NCBI RefSeq assembly: GCF_001693385.1
Contig: NZ_CP016428.1
Location: forward strand, 5,146,001-5,210,000
DNA: 64,000 bases
DNA from: Bradyrhizobium icense
Lineage (GTDB): Bacteria > Pseudomonadota > Alphaproteobacteria > Rhizobiales > Xanthobacteraceae
Reading direction: 5' to 3'
Shown here: one piece after another, positions 49,350 through 58,391 of the stretch
Layout of the letters: the number at the start of each line of letters is the position of its first letter
Position numbering within the stretch: position 1 is the stretch's first letter
Made by a program: the position numbers and the translations under genes
Notes under the pieces: model-generated
Databases searched by the model: none
Seen by the model: only the letters and a program-made list of their open reading frames with translations
What the model was told of the DNA's origin: nothing

Positions 49350-50631
49350 CGTCTTCCTCCCCCTTCTGGGGAGCCGCGGCCTCCTTCTTTGGAGCCATCG
49401 CCTCGATCACCTTGCGAACCGCGTCATCAATGCGCTCGCTCGGGCGTTGCGGCATGAACTCTTCGATAATGGTGTCGAAGTAGTGGGCTTTACGGTCAGC
49501 GCTGCGTCCGGCCCCCCCCGATGATCCAAATTCGAGGATCATTCAGTGCGCGAAGCTTGGCAATCTCACCGTCCAGATCTGGATCGACAAAGATCACGAG
49601 CCGAAACGTGGGTATCGTTAAAGCCTGATAGATGATGTTGTTGATGTGCTCGTCGCCGAACGCATACCCCATCGTAAACAGCACGCTCTGTTCACGAACG
49701 ATGCGTGATTGAAATTCGCGAAACAGATCGGCATAGGGAGAGCCAAGGCTCGAATTCTGCTTGGCAGGCGTCGGATAGATCATCACCTTTCCCGGTTCTT
49801 TGGAGACAGCCGTCTCCCGGATTGGGAAAAGTCCGTGATCGTCCTCTGTCCAACTAATAGACCCGTGAATCTTACATAGATAGACAAAGCCATCCACCGC
49901 AGACCTTTTGCGGCTGGTGACATCGAGTTGTTCAGCGAGGGCGTACCGAAACGTTGCCGGATTGAACCGCCTTTCGACAACACCGGAGAAGCCGTTTGTG
50001 TATGGCAGGCCAAGCCTATTTATAGCGGTCTCGTTGAAGAGATCGTAGTTCGTGGTGAACACCCAAGGACGCGGAAGGGATCGGTCACGCAGGACAAGCT
50101 TGCGGTAGAAGGATTCGTAGAGGCCGATGACCGTGTGGTCGCCATTCGCGAAGGCGCCATTGGTGCATTTGGCCCAAAGAAACGTTTGAACCTTCTTAAT
50201 GATCGATTCGACAGTCTTGAGTCTCGTTGCGGCGTCACTTAGCGAACTGCGTACCAAGACGAAGCGCAGGCTGAACAGAAGCTCCATCAGCCGCTCTAGA
50301 TTGCGCGCGTACTCCGCGGCACCGATGTCGATTCCAAACTGCTTCAGCAGAGCATCACGCTCGTCGGCTATCGGAAACGATTGATCGCCTTGGTGCCGCG
50401 GTGAATTCTTTGGCGAGCGGCGCCATCGTTGGAATGCCGACCTCCTTGCCATTGACCCACGACGACGAACAGCCGGCCCCCAAGAGGAATGCTACATTCT
50501 TGGCGTTTAGGGACTCTGCCAACGCCTTTCTGACAATATCGGCCCCATCGGGCCACTCATGGTCAGCATTCTCGCCATCGACGCCGCTTGAATGTGAGCT
50601 TCGATGGCTCCGCCTTGTTCACATCCGCCAT
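49339..50631 (-). pseudogene. SIR2-domain NADase of a SIR2-HerA pair, frameshifted
   Basis: From the ATG at 50631 (MADVNKAEPSKLTFKRR) the coding sense passes through four frames. A second frame holds NVAFLLGAGCSSSW, the SIR2 nucleotide-binding motif. From about 50399 a third frame has PWVFTTNYDLFNETA, KIHGSISW with the catalytic-type histidine, and MGYAFGDEHINNII. A last shift at a run of eight G near 49514 leads to the C-terminal segment ending at 49339. In SIR2-HerA systems this subunit destroys NAD during phage infection. The order and overlap with the HerA gene fit that system. Confidence 0.8.
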
Positions 50632-50648
50632 CGCGCTCCCCCCAATCT

Positions 50649-51665
50649 CTATTTCGCCGCCTCGTTTGCTCGGCGCGCGATATCTGCACTGCGCGCCATG
50701 AGCACTTCGAAGTTTTCGGCATCGTCCAACAGCAGACCGTCCTCGACCATGCGACCATAGTCTTCTTCCAGCGCTTTCGCGGCATCGCCGCCAGGCACGA
50801 GCTGTAGACCGCCATTCACGGCAGCCGCGTAATCGATCGGACTGCGGTCAGCGGCCTTCTCGGCGAAGAACATGCCCTTGTGGCGCGCGACCGCGCTCGC
50901 CAGCGCGCGATCCGCGAAAGCCGCTTCCGCAAGACCGGCCTCATCCAGCCGCACGACATCGTGCCAGTGTCGTGCGAAGCGATCGCTGCGAAGCCGCTCC
51001 TGCAGGCAGAAGACGTGGATCGCCGTCGCCTTTTCCCAGAAGGTTCGCTCGGCGTGCATCACGCGGGGCCTTGCGGTCGGGAACGTTACGCCTTCGATCA
51101 GGCCGGATGCGTCGCAGGCGATATCCCGCAGACTTGCCGGCTCGCCCGTCGATCGCGCGCCGAACTCGAGCATCACGCTCGGCGCCACGTAGCCGGAGCC
51201 CGCCGCAATCGGTTCATAGTCGATGAACAGCTTCTCGCCCTCGACGCGGATCGTGGCAACCAACGCCTCCGCCGCCAACGCGCCCGCGATGACCGGCTGC
51301 GCGGTTCCCGCCACCCACTCCGGCAGGCGCTTGCGCACCTCGCTCGACCAGCGCTTCTCCTCGCTACGTGTTTTCGGCAACGCCTCGCCATTGGCCTCCA
51401 CCAGGTCGGGCGCGATCGCCCGGATGTCGTAGGTCAGATCGACGTCCTCGGAAAAACGCCGGATGACCCCGTAGGCCTTCGACAGTGACGTGCCGCCCTT
51501 GAACACCAGATGTTGGCCGAGCGCCGATCCGTAGAGCGTGGCGAGCGCCCATACCACCCACACATCCTTCTCAAGGAGGTGCGCCGGTCGTCCCGACTGA
51601 TCGGCCGCAACGTTCAGCGCCTCGCGGCGATCACCGACCGGGAGGTTGAGAAAGGCGTCAGCCAT
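50649..51665 (-). CDS. AbiEii-like nucleotidyltransferase toxin
   Basis: This is about 338 residues from the ATG at 51665. It has the AbiEii/AbiGii nucleotidyltransferase motifs LVFKGGTSLSKAYG and FSEDVDLTYD (the GG/S and DxD metal site), and a conserved helical C-terminal half (FWEKATAIHVF, RHWHDVVRL). Members modify tRNA 3' ends or otherwise block growth, and with AbiEi form a type IV abortive-infection or toxin-antitoxin pair. The start overlaps the stop of the antitoxin gene, so they are co-translated. All visible motifs are intact. Confidence 0.9.
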   Translation of the reverse strand: MADAFLNLPVGDRREALNVAADQSGRPAHLLEKDVWVVWALATLYGSALGQHLVFKGGTSLSKAYGVIRRFSEDVDLTYDIRAIAPDLVEANGEALPKTRSEEKRWSSEVRKRLPEWVAGTAQPVIAGALAAEALVATIRVEGEKLFIDYEPIAAGSGYVAPSVMLEFGARSTGEPASLRDIACDASGLIEGVTFPTARPRVMHAERTFWEKATAIHVFCLQERLRSDRFARHWHDVVRLDEAGLAEAAFADRALASAVARHKGMFFAEKAADRSPIDYAAAVNGGLQLVPGGDAAKALEEDYGRMVEDGLLLDDAENFEVLMARSADIARRANEAAK

Positions 51666-52251
51666 GCGCCGCCTTTCCCACGCTGCGCGCGAGCCAGGTC
51701 GGAAGCTGCGGCGCTGCCGCAACCAGTTCACTGAAAGTGGCCGGCGGGAGCTTGCGCTTCAATGTTTTCAGGGCGGCTTCCACCTTCTCCGGCCCAAGCC
51801 AGGCCAGCGCCCGCACCGCCTCGCCCGCCGGCTTGTGAGCCAGGGCGAGTTGCCACCGCGGAGCGTGACGAAGTTCGACGACCTGCTTGCCGAGATTCAT
51901 CGTTCGGCTCCGGCCGGAGGTCAGATAGACCGACCGAACCGGCACCTGGGTCGTCAGGCCGAGCGTATTGGCCGCCGCCGCCCCGCTCGGGACGATGACT
52001 TCGCCGCGCTGGCTGGCGAGCGCCTCGACCGCCTGCTGGACGGAGGGAGCCCGCGTGCCGAACCGGCTCGTGATGGGACGGAGATAAACGCCCCGACCGG
52101 CCCGGATCAGTTGGCCCCGCTCGGTCAAACGCGACAAGGCCTGATCCACCGCGGCGCGATTACCGAGGTGGAGCAAGCTCTTAGCCGCCACGGGCGTACC
52201 TTCCGGCACCCCTTCGGCATGCGCGAGAATCTGTTCGGTTAACCGTTGCAT
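51658..52251 (-). CDS. AbiEi-like antitoxin/repressor (DUF6088-type)
   Basis: This 197-residue protein has an N-terminal winged helix (NRAAVDQALSRLTERGQLI), RAGRGVYLRP and a C-terminal domain typical of AbiEi antitoxins (PSGAAAANTLGLTTQVP, then VYLTSGRSR). AbiEi represses its own operon and counters AbiEii. A perfect palindrome lies 13 bases upstream of the start. It partners the toxin gene it overlaps. Confidence 0.88.
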   Translation of the reverse strand: MQRLTEQILAHAEGVPEGTPVAAKSLLHLGNRAAVDQALSRLTERGQLIRAGRGVYLRPITSRFGTRAPSVQQAVEALASQRGEVIVPSGAAAANTLGLTTQVPVRSVYLTSGRSRTMNLGKQVVELRHAPRWQLALAHKPAGEAVRALAWLGPEKVEAALKTLKRKLPPATFSELVAAAPQLPTWLARSVGKAAHG

Positions 52252-52263
52252 GGCCGCTCTCCT

Positions 52264-52293
52264 GTCAGAAATATACGCGGTTTTCTGACAGCT
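52264..52293 (-). promoter_or_regulatory. Operator palindrome of the AbiE operon
   Basis: CTGTCAGAAA and TTTCTGACAG are perfect 10-base inverted arms separated by ten bases, directly upstream of the antitoxin start. This is where AbiEi-type antitoxins bind to repress transcription. Confidence 0.75.
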
Positions 52294-52333
52294 TTCAAGC
52301 CGGCGGACGGCCCCCGGCCTCGTCCATTCCGGG

Positions 52334-52624
52334 CTAAATGAGGGGCGCGCCCTTATCGAGCGGACCGTCGAGGAAGTCCTCCCGCGAGCCGATCGGTCCC
52401 GCGAGCGTCGCGAGGATCAGCGCCTCGACGACCTGGCGGGCCAACGCCCGCGCCGTCACCCGCTCTTTCGTCGAAATGGCCATCATGGCGCACCCATGCA
52501 GGAAGGTGCTCCGCACGTCGAAGAGTTGCTCATACTGGTCGGCGAAGCGTCGATCGCCCAGCAAGCCAGCTACCCGTCCCCGCATTCTGTTCGTGGCGCG
52601 CATCCCTTTGTGGCGGTCAGACAC
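52334..52624 (-). pseudogene. C-terminal fragment of an ApeA-HEPN-like protein
   Basis: The 96-residue reading YEQLFDVRSTFLHGCAM, then LARQVVEALILATL, resembles the end of an HEPN RNase-like domain, with its R-x4-H motif in RSTFLH. The N-terminal part expected of such proteins is missing upstream. It is probably a truncated defence gene. Confidence 0.5.
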
Positions 52625-52683
52625 CAGACGACCGTCGCGCCATCTGTAATCGCGGCCTCCATCTCCTTACGCCGGTCCTCGCC

Positions 52684-52833
52684 ATCGAAGGCAACTCAGC
52701 TCGCATTCTCGATGTTCGAGAGCAACGGTGTCTATGCTCTGCTTCTCGGCTCTGGTCTCTCTCGTGCAGCCGGGATTCCAACTGGATGGGAAATCACTTT
52801 GGACCTAGTTCGCCGAGTCGCCGTCGCAAACAG
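52684..52833 (+). pseudogene. N-terminal fragment of a second SIR2-like gene
   Basis: The plus-strand reading FESNGVYALLLGSGLSRAAG, then IPTGWEITLDLVRRVA, is the nucleotide-binding start of a SIR2-like defence protein (a GxGxSxxxG-type loop). After VRRVA the sense is lost, and the BKACE gene lies on the opposite strand just beyond. It is a truncated relic. Confidence 0.75.
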
Positions 52834-52951
52834 GCCGCCCATCTCGTTTCCGTTGCTGCCACGCGCGTGGCAAGGGCGCCTCCAAAACCGTCGCCTAACT
52901 CGATTTATCGCCGGCCTCATTCGTCTGCGGACCGCGGAGCAGGCCGCACGA

Positions 52952-53884
52952 TCAGAAGCCGACATCACCGGTCCCTTTCAGCTTCAGCATGGCGCGCGCC
53001 TCGTCCGGCGTTGCCAGCTCCAATCCGAGTCCTGCGAGGATCGAGCGGGCTAGTCTCACCTGCTCCGCGCTGGAGCTGGCGAGCTTCCCGGGGCCTGCCC
53101 AAAGGCTGTCCTCGAGGCCCACACGGATGTTGCCGCCCATCGCGGCCGCCATGGCGCCTACGCGCATCTGCGCCGCGCCAGCGCCGAGCACCGACCAAAC
53201 ATAGTCGTCACCGAACAGCCGCTCGGCAGTGCGGCGCATCGTGGCGACGTCCTCGTAATGCGCGCCGATCCCGCCGAGCAGGCCGAAGACGGATTGGATG
53301 AAGAATGGCGGCCGGACCAGACTGCGGTCAACAAAGTGCTTGAGATTGTAGAGATGGCCAACATCGTAGCACTCGAATTCAAATCGCGTGCCGCCGGGCG
53401 CACACAGCGAGAGGACCTCCTCGATCTCGGCGAAGGTGTTGCGGAAAACGAGGTTGCGTGAAGACTCCAGGTGCCGGCGCTCCCATTGATGGGTGAAATC
53501 GCGATAGCGCTCGAGCATCGGGAACAGGCCGAAGTTGAAGGAGCCCATGTTGAGCGAGGCGAGTTCGGGCCGAAAACGACGGGCAGGCTCCACGCGTTCG
53601 GCAACCGTCATGAATGGGCTGCCGCCGGTGGTGATGTTGATCACGGCTCGGGAACGGCGGCTCAGCTCCGGCAAAATCCTCTGAAATCCTTCGACCGATT
53701 GGTCCGGCTGACCCGTCTTAGGGTTACGCGCGTGCACATGCAGGATCGCAGCACCAGCTTCCGCGGCACGTACCCCCTCTTCGATAATCTGGTCCGGCGT
53801 CACGGGAAGATGCGCTGACATTGAGGGCGTGTGAATCGCGCCAGTCAGCGCGCAGGTGAGAATGACCTTGCCGGTCTTGGTCAT
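52952..53884 (-). CDS. BKACE (DUF849) beta-keto acid cleavage enzyme
   Basis: This 310-residue TIM-barrel enzyme uses acetyl-CoA to cleave a beta-keto acid into acetoacetate and a CoA ester. It shows ILTCALTGAIHTPSMS, the zinc site HVHARNP, INITTGGSPFMT, FECYDVGHLYNL and GGNIRVGLEDSLW, all characteristic. The keto-acid side chain is not predictable here. It lies at the end of a minus-strand run with SMP-30, SDR and GntR genes, fitting a catabolic pathway for a carnitine-, lysine- or dehydrocarnitine-like compound. Confidence 0.93.
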   Translation of the reverse strand: MTKTGKVILTCALTGAIHTPSMSAHLPVTPDQIIEEGVRAAEAGAAILHVHARNPKTGQPDQSVEGFQRILPELSRRSRAVINITTGGSPFMTVAERVEPARRFRPELASLNMGSFNFGLFPMLERYRDFTHQWERRHLESSRNLVFRNTFAEIEEVLSLCAPGGTRFEFECYDVGHLYNLKHFVDRSLVRPPFFIQSVFGLLGGIGAHYEDVATMRRTAERLFGDDYVWSVLGAGAAQMRVGAMAAAMGGNIRVGLEDSLWAGPGKLASSSAEQVRLARSILAGLGLELATPDEARAMLKLKGTGDVGF

Positions 53885-54057
53885 CGAAAATCTCCAGAGT
53901 GAATCGGTGATAGTAAGGGGCGGCCTAGGTGTTCCGGCTTTGCAAGCCTCTCGCCCGGAACTGGCAGGAAGCCGGCGGGAATAGGAGTGCCACCCCCGGT
54001 GGCGGGGACAGCATGGAGCTCCCTTGCCTGCTGCTTGATGAAGCTGTCTTGGCCGGC

Positions 54058-54936
54058 TCAGCTCCCGAAGCGCGGCTCCGGGATGCCCTTGATGCCGAGC
54101 CCCGTGATTGCAAATAGCGCGCCGCGCTGCTGTCCGTCATCGGGAAAGCGCGGCAAGGGCGGCTTCGCCATGGACGTCACGTACAGAATGTCCAGATTTG
54201 GACCACCGAACATCACGCTCGTGACCTTGCGCACCGGCATCTCGATAATGCGGTCAAGGCTGCCGTCCGGCGCGTAGCGCACGAGCTTTCCATCGTAGAC
54301 CAGCGCCTGCCATAGAAAGCCTTCTGCATCGACGGTGGCGCCGTCCGCCGCACCGCCATTCGAACGATCCACTGGCGCGAAACGTCGCCGCTTCGTCGCA
54401 GCACCGGTCTCGATGTCATAGTCGTAGGCCCAGATCTCTCCCGTCCAGGTGTCGGCGAAATAGAAGGTCCGGTCGTCCGGGCTCCAGCACGGGCCATTGG
54501 AGACGATGATCTTCTCGTCCAAGACGTGCAGCGAGAGATCGGGATCGAGCCTATAGAGACGGCCGGAGGCCTCGTCCTCCAGCGTATCCATGGAGCCAAA
54601 CAGGAAACGTCCTCGGCGATCGACTTTACCGTCATTCAACCGATTGCGCGGCAAATGTGTCTCGGGTGTTGCGATCAGCGTCAGCGCGCCGCTCTCCAGA
54701 TCGAGATCATGCACCCCCGTTTGGAGCGCAACGAGCGCATGCGTACCGTCGCGCCGCAGCGCCATCGAGCCGATCTTCGCCCCGACGTCCCAGGCGCGAA
54801 GCTCGCGTCCATCTGCGGTCGCGCGAAAAACGCGACCATCAATGCTGTCTATCCAGTACAGACGTTGCTGCTCGACGTCCCAAAGCGGGCCTTCGCCAAG
54901 CGTCGTCTTCAGATCCGCCACGATCTCGATCTGCAA
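54058..54936 (-). CDS. SMP-30/gluconolactonase family lactonase
   Basis: This 292-residue six-bladed beta-propeller has LGEGPLWDVEQQRLYWID at the N-terminus, NDGKVDRRGRFLFGSMD, the metal site ISNGPCWSPDDRTFYFAD-like block (here SNGPCWSPDDRTFYFADT), and a C-terminal GGPNLDILYVTS. Such enzymes hydrolyse sugar or other lactones with a bound divalent metal. It is flanked by BKACE and an SDR on the same strand. An SDR-lactonase pair often oxidises a sugar or cyclic hemiacetal and opens the lactone. Confidence 0.92.
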   Translation of the reverse strand: MQIEIVADLKTTLGEGPLWDVEQQRLYWIDSIDGRVFRATADGRELRAWDVGAKIGSMALRRDGTHALVALQTGVHDLDLESGALTLIATPETHLPRNRLNDGKVDRRGRFLFGSMDTLEDEASGRLYRLDPDLSLHVLDEKIIVSNGPCWSPDDRTFYFADTWTGEIWAYDYDIETGAATKRRRFAPVDRSNGGAADGATVDAEGFLWQALVYDGKLVRYAPDGSLDRIIEMPVRKVTSVMFGGPNLDILYVTSMAKPPLPRFPDDGQQRGALFAITGLGIKGIPEPRFGS

Positions 54937-54961
54937 TTCATCCCCTCCCCGTTCTTACGGT

Positions 54962-55750
54962 TCATAGATATTCCACGTTCCCATCGATGCTGATCGCCTG
55001 GCCGGTCACGTTGCGTCCACCTGGCGAGCAGAGGAATAGGGCCATCGCCGCTACGTCCTCGGCCGTCACCATGCGACGCAGTGAGATCTTCTTGAGGTAT
55101 TCCTGGCGCATCGTGTCGTAGCTGGTATGGAGCTGCTCGGCGCGCGCGCGGATCACGCCTTCCATTCGCGGACCCTCGACGATGCCGGGCAAGAGCGCGT
55201 TGACGCGGATGTCCTCGGGACCGAGTTCAGCGGCAAGCGATTTGACGAGCCCGACAATGGCCCATTTCGTTGCGGCGTACGGGGTACGCCATGCATAGCC
55301 GAGCCGGCCGGCAACGGAGGCCATGCAGATGATCTGCCCATAGCGCGACTGGCGAAGCATCGGCACCGCGGGACAGGCGAAGCGGTACTGCGCGTTGAGG
55401 TTGATGTCGATTGTTTGCTGCCAGTCGAACTCTGCAATAGCGTCGATTCCGCCGGTCGGTCCGGCAATGCCCGCATTGTTGATGAGTACGTCGAGACCGC
55501 TCCAACGCGCAGCTTGCGCGCGAAAGACGGTGGCTACCGCCTCGCGGTCCGACACGTCGGCCATTGTGGCAAGCACCTTTGGATGCCGATCGCGGAAGGC
55601 TGCAAGCGCATCCTTGTTGATGTCGCAGATATGCACATGCGCACCTGCCTCAACGAAGGCTCCGGCAAGTGCGGCGCCAATACCGGACGCGCCTGCCGAG
55701 ATCAGGACACGCAGCTCCGGGTAAGGCACAAGACGCTGCAACACACTCAT
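54962..55750 (-). CDS. Short-chain dehydrogenase/reductase
   Basis: This 262-residue SDR starts MSVLQRLVPYPELRVLI and has a cofactor loop ISAGASGIGAALA, NNAGIAGPTGG, the catalytic ICMASVAG with YAATKWA, and a C-terminal TGQAISIDGNVEYL. Its ATG overlaps the stop of GntR copy 2 by four bases. The first 17 codons occur again as a truncated copy after GntR copy 1. It is likely the sugar or alcohol dehydrogenase partner of the adjacent lactonase. Confidence 0.93.
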   Translation of the reverse strand: MSVLQRLVPYPELRVLISAGASGIGAALAGAFVEAGAHVHICDINKDALAAFRDRHPKVLATMADVSDREAVATVFRAQAARWSGLDVLINNAGIAGPTGGIDAIAEFDWQQTIDINLNAQYRFACPAVPMLRQSRYGQIICMASVAGRLGYAWRTPYAATKWAIVGLVKSLAAELGPEDIRVNALLPGIVEGPRMEGVIRARAEQLHTSYDTMRQEYLKKISLRRMVTAEDVAAMALFLCSPGGRNVTGQAISIDGNVEYL

Positions 55751-56487
55751 GCCGGTATATCTCCCCGCCCGCGTCTTGGAGCAGCAACGGAGCGCTGCTT
55801 GGCCGCTTTGTCGAGAACGCGACACAGGCAATTGGCCGCCTGCATGATGTCGTCTGTCACGGCCGCGCGGGCGGCGGGGGCGTCGCGATCCAGCAGCGCA
55901 TCGAGGATCTGGCGGTGCGCCTCCATGGAGCGCTGCAGGTGGGCAGCGTCGGGCGCAACGAGCACGAAACAGGGACCAATGAGCAGCCAGAAATTCTCGA
56001 CGGCGCCGAGAATCATCGGCGCCTGCGCGATCTGGTAGATCCGCCGGTGAAAGGCAAAATTCGTCCAGAGATAAGCGGTCACATCGACTGCGTCAGCGGC
56101 TGCCTGAAGCCGACCGTAGAGCTGCCTGACCTCGGCATCATCGACGCACGTCATGCGCGCGGCTGCGCGCTCCGCCAGCAGCCCCTCGAGCGCCACGCGC
56201 GCATCGCGCAGATCCCGCAGCTGCCCCTCCGACAGCTGACCAACGCTCAGCCGCGCCGTACCGCTGAATTCGAAGGCACCTTCGGCTTGCAGGCGGCGGA
56301 GCGCCTCGCGCACCGGCATTGGGCTCGAGCCCAGCGCCTCGGCAAGATAGCGGATTGTCAGCCTCTGGCCCGGCGCAAAGCGGCCGGCCATCAGGCCATC
56401 TCTCAGATGCCGGTACACCTGATCCGTCATTGAGCCCCGGGCAACGGATGGCAATGGCGGCAAGGCAATGATGTTGCTCTTTTGCAA
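55747..56487 (-). CDS. GntR-family regulator with FCD domain, copy 2
   Basis: A TTG at 56487, with AGGAGAGG upstream, gives 246 residues. The sequence aligns with copy 1 without gaps and with most residues the same, including LRRLQAEGAFEFS and VLIGPCFVLVAPDA-like blocks (LLIGPCFVLVAPDA here). FCD metal histidines are in NFAFHRRIYQ and MEAHRQILDAL. An operator-like ATATGTGATCACA lies 20 bases upstream. It is coupled to the SDR gene by an ATGA overlap and probably represses the surrounding operon until an acidic metabolite binds. Confidence 0.93.
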   Translation of the reverse strand: MQKSNIIALPPLPSVARGSMTDQVYRHLRDGLMAGRFAPGQRLTIRYLAEALGSSPMPVREALRRLQAEGAFEFSGTARLSVGQLSEGQLRDLRDARVALEGLLAERAAARMTCVDDAEVRQLYGRLQAAADAVDVTAYLWTNFAFHRRIYQIAQAPMILGAVENFWLLIGPCFVLVAPDAAHLQRSMEAHRQILDALLDRDAPAARAAVTDDIMQAANCLCRVLDKAAKQRSVAAPRRGRGDIPA

Positions 56488-56506
56488 AGTCCTCTCCTTA
56501 TATGAG

Positions 56507-56520
56507 ATATGTGATCACAT
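56507..56520 (-). promoter_or_regulatory. Candidate GntR operator, site 2
   Basis: ATATGTGATCACAT repeats the TGTGATCACA palindrome, placed just upstream of GntR copy 2. Confidence 0.7.
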
Positions 56521-56688
56521 TATGCAGATCCCGTCAACAGTGCCTCGATGGGCGCTCTATGTGGCCTATTCCGAACTGCGCGTGGGCGAAGCGTTGTCGA
56601 TCGCCTCGGCTTGAACGGGGCCCATCCAGACCGCAGAGGGCCTGCGGCAGCAAACAGCCGCGGACCGGAGGCAAGGAGGTTGGACTTT

Positions 56689-57603
56689 TCACGCACCGAG
56701 CAGTTCGTTCGATGACAGCTGAAGGATTCCGACCGCGTGCAGGCCCTCCACGAAGGCCCGGTACTGCGGTCGCCCCGCGACCGTGGTGGCAACGAGTTTC
56801 TTTCCCGAGCAAATCTCGCCGGCGCGGATCAGCAGCACACCCTTCCAGAAAGTTGGCTCGAGGTCAGCGCCGATCAGTGCCTGAGCGTCCGTGAGCGTAC
56901 GCAGTGCTTCCGCAAGCTGCGGACCTGTCGCTGCCGCTTCGCGCGAGAGCAGCCCAGGTGTGAAGACAGAGGCACCGAAGATCGTGTGTGCCTGACACAG
57001 TTTGGCGAGCCTGCGCAATTCGACGAGCGGGGCCGGATGCTCGTCAACTCGTACATCGATGATCCGGTTGCTCCAAGGCGCTGGACCGGTATCGGCAGAA
57101 ACCACAAGGAGCGCGGCCGACATTCGGCCACGGGCGTCACCTCCGGCGGCCTCACCTGCATCCATGGCCGCGAGCATACGCTCGACGAGTGAGCCGGCAG
57201 TGTTCTCGTATGCTGTCAGCATGGCAGGAACGACGTCGTCGCTGGCGAGCATGTTGCCCAGCACCACAACGTTATTGGCCTCTAGCTGAGCCCGGTACGG
57301 AACGCAGCGATCGCCAGTGAACATGGCTGCCCCGCCGGCGGCATCGAGGAACGCGACCTGGCGAAGTTCTCGCTCGGCGTCCTTTGCGAGCAGTGACGTG
57401 AGCGCCGGCTCCGCCGACGCGCCTGAGGCCATAAGATCTAGCCCATTCGGCCCGTAAGCTGGATCGACGAAAGACTGGGTCGCAACTGCACCAACGCCAG
57501 CTCGCGCAAACGTCACAACGCGCCCAAGAGCAAAATAATGCGACTGGCTGGCCACACCCAACTCGCCGGTGATTGCGTCTCTGGCGACAATCGAATACGT
57601 CAT
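56689..57603 (-). CDS. DUF1028 family putative Ntn-hydrolase
   Basis: This 304-residue protein has the DUF1028 start MTYSIVARDAITGELGVASQS, GAVATQSFVDPAYGPNGL, FTGDRCVPYRAQLEANNVVV and GNMLASDDVVPAM. The family has an Ntn-hydrolase-like fold and is often met next to dipeptide ABC transporters and amidases, but its reaction is unproven. The C-terminal 80 residues are a peptidoglycan-binding-like or unknown extension common in longer members. It lies two bases after the alpha/beta hydrolase gene in the same operon. Confidence 0.88.
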   Translation of the reverse strand: MTYSIVARDAITGELGVASQSHYFALGRVVTFARAGVGAVATQSFVDPAYGPNGLDLMASGASAEPALTSLLAKDAERELRQVAFLDAAGGAAMFTGDRCVPYRAQLEANNVVVLGNMLASDDVVPAMLTAYENTAGSLVERMLAAMDAGEAAGGDARGRMSAALLVVSADTGPAPWSNRIIDVRVDEHPAPLVELRRLAKLCQAHTIFGASVFTPGLLSREAAATGPQLAEALRTLTDAQALIGADLEPTFWKGVLLIRAGEICSGKKLVATTVAGRPQYRAFVEGLHAVGILQLSSNELLGA

Positions 57604-57605
57604 CT

Positions 57606-58391
57606 TCAGGACTCCACACGTTTGAGATGCGCCTTGATCGCGGCGATCAAAGCCGGCGGATCTTCCAGCATCGGCAAATGACCGATGCCCGGCAGGAGAA
57701 CGTGTGGAGCACGCAGCATGGCTGCCATTTCCGCGCCGGCCGCGGGAGGGCAGGTAAGGTCGAACTCGCCTGTCACAACCGTCACAGGACAGCTGACACT
57801 AGCCACCAGGGCCCGAATATCGGCCGCGCAGGCGGCCCGCCACACGCGACGGATGTCATCCTTGCCGTTGGGATTGCGCAATGCCATGGCCTTGGCCACC
57901 ACCTCGGCGGATGCGTTCGGAGCGAGGGCGTATTTCGGCAGGACTAATTCAAACATCTCGGTGACGGTGTGATGTTCGAGGGTGGATAGCACCGCCGCAT
58001 TGTCGGGATCTCGCGAGTAGAGCTGGCTGCCCACCGCAACAACCGAGATGACCCGTTTGGGCTCGGCGGCTGCGAGATAGACTGAGATTGCTCCACCAAG
58101 CGAGCCGCCGATGGCGTGAAAGCGATCGACGCCCGCCCGGTCGACGGCGTCGATGCAGTCTTTCGCCCACCTCGCAATGTCGTATTGCTCGGCCGGCGGC
58201 GAGTCACCGAATCCACGCATGTCAGGGACGATCGCGAACCGGTCGGCGAACGCCGGTACGATCTCCGCCCACGCCGAGCCCCTCAGATTGATCGGATGCA
58301 CGAACAAGATTGGCAGCCTACTCGTATCCATCCCATCATAGTAAGAGACGGCAATCGTACCGACTGGTCGCTTGATAGTGAGCCGTCTCAT
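57606..58391 (-). CDS. Alpha/beta hydrolase
   Basis: This is about 261 residues from the ATG at 58391; the open frame further upstream is not coding. It has ILFVHPINLRGSAW as the oxyanion region, VPDMRGFGDS, the nucleophile elbow in AIGGSLGG, a VTGEFDLTCPP acid region and a GIGHLPMLEDP histidine. It would hydrolyse an ester, lactone or C-C bond of an unknown substrate in the cytosol. DUF1028 follows closely. Confidence 0.92.
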   Translation of the reverse strand: MRRLTIKRPVGTIAVSYYDGMDTSRLPILFVHPINLRGSAWAEIVPAFADRFAIVPDMRGFGDSPPAEQYDIARWAKDCIDAVDRAGVDRFHAIGGSLGGAISVYLAAAEPKRVISVVAVGSQLYSRDPDNAAVLSTLEHHTVTEMFELVLPKYALAPNASAEVVAKAMALRNPNGKDDIRRVWRAACAADIRALVASVSCPVTVVTGEFDLTCPPAAGAEMAAMLRAPHVLLPGIGHLPMLEDPPALIAAIKAHLKRVES

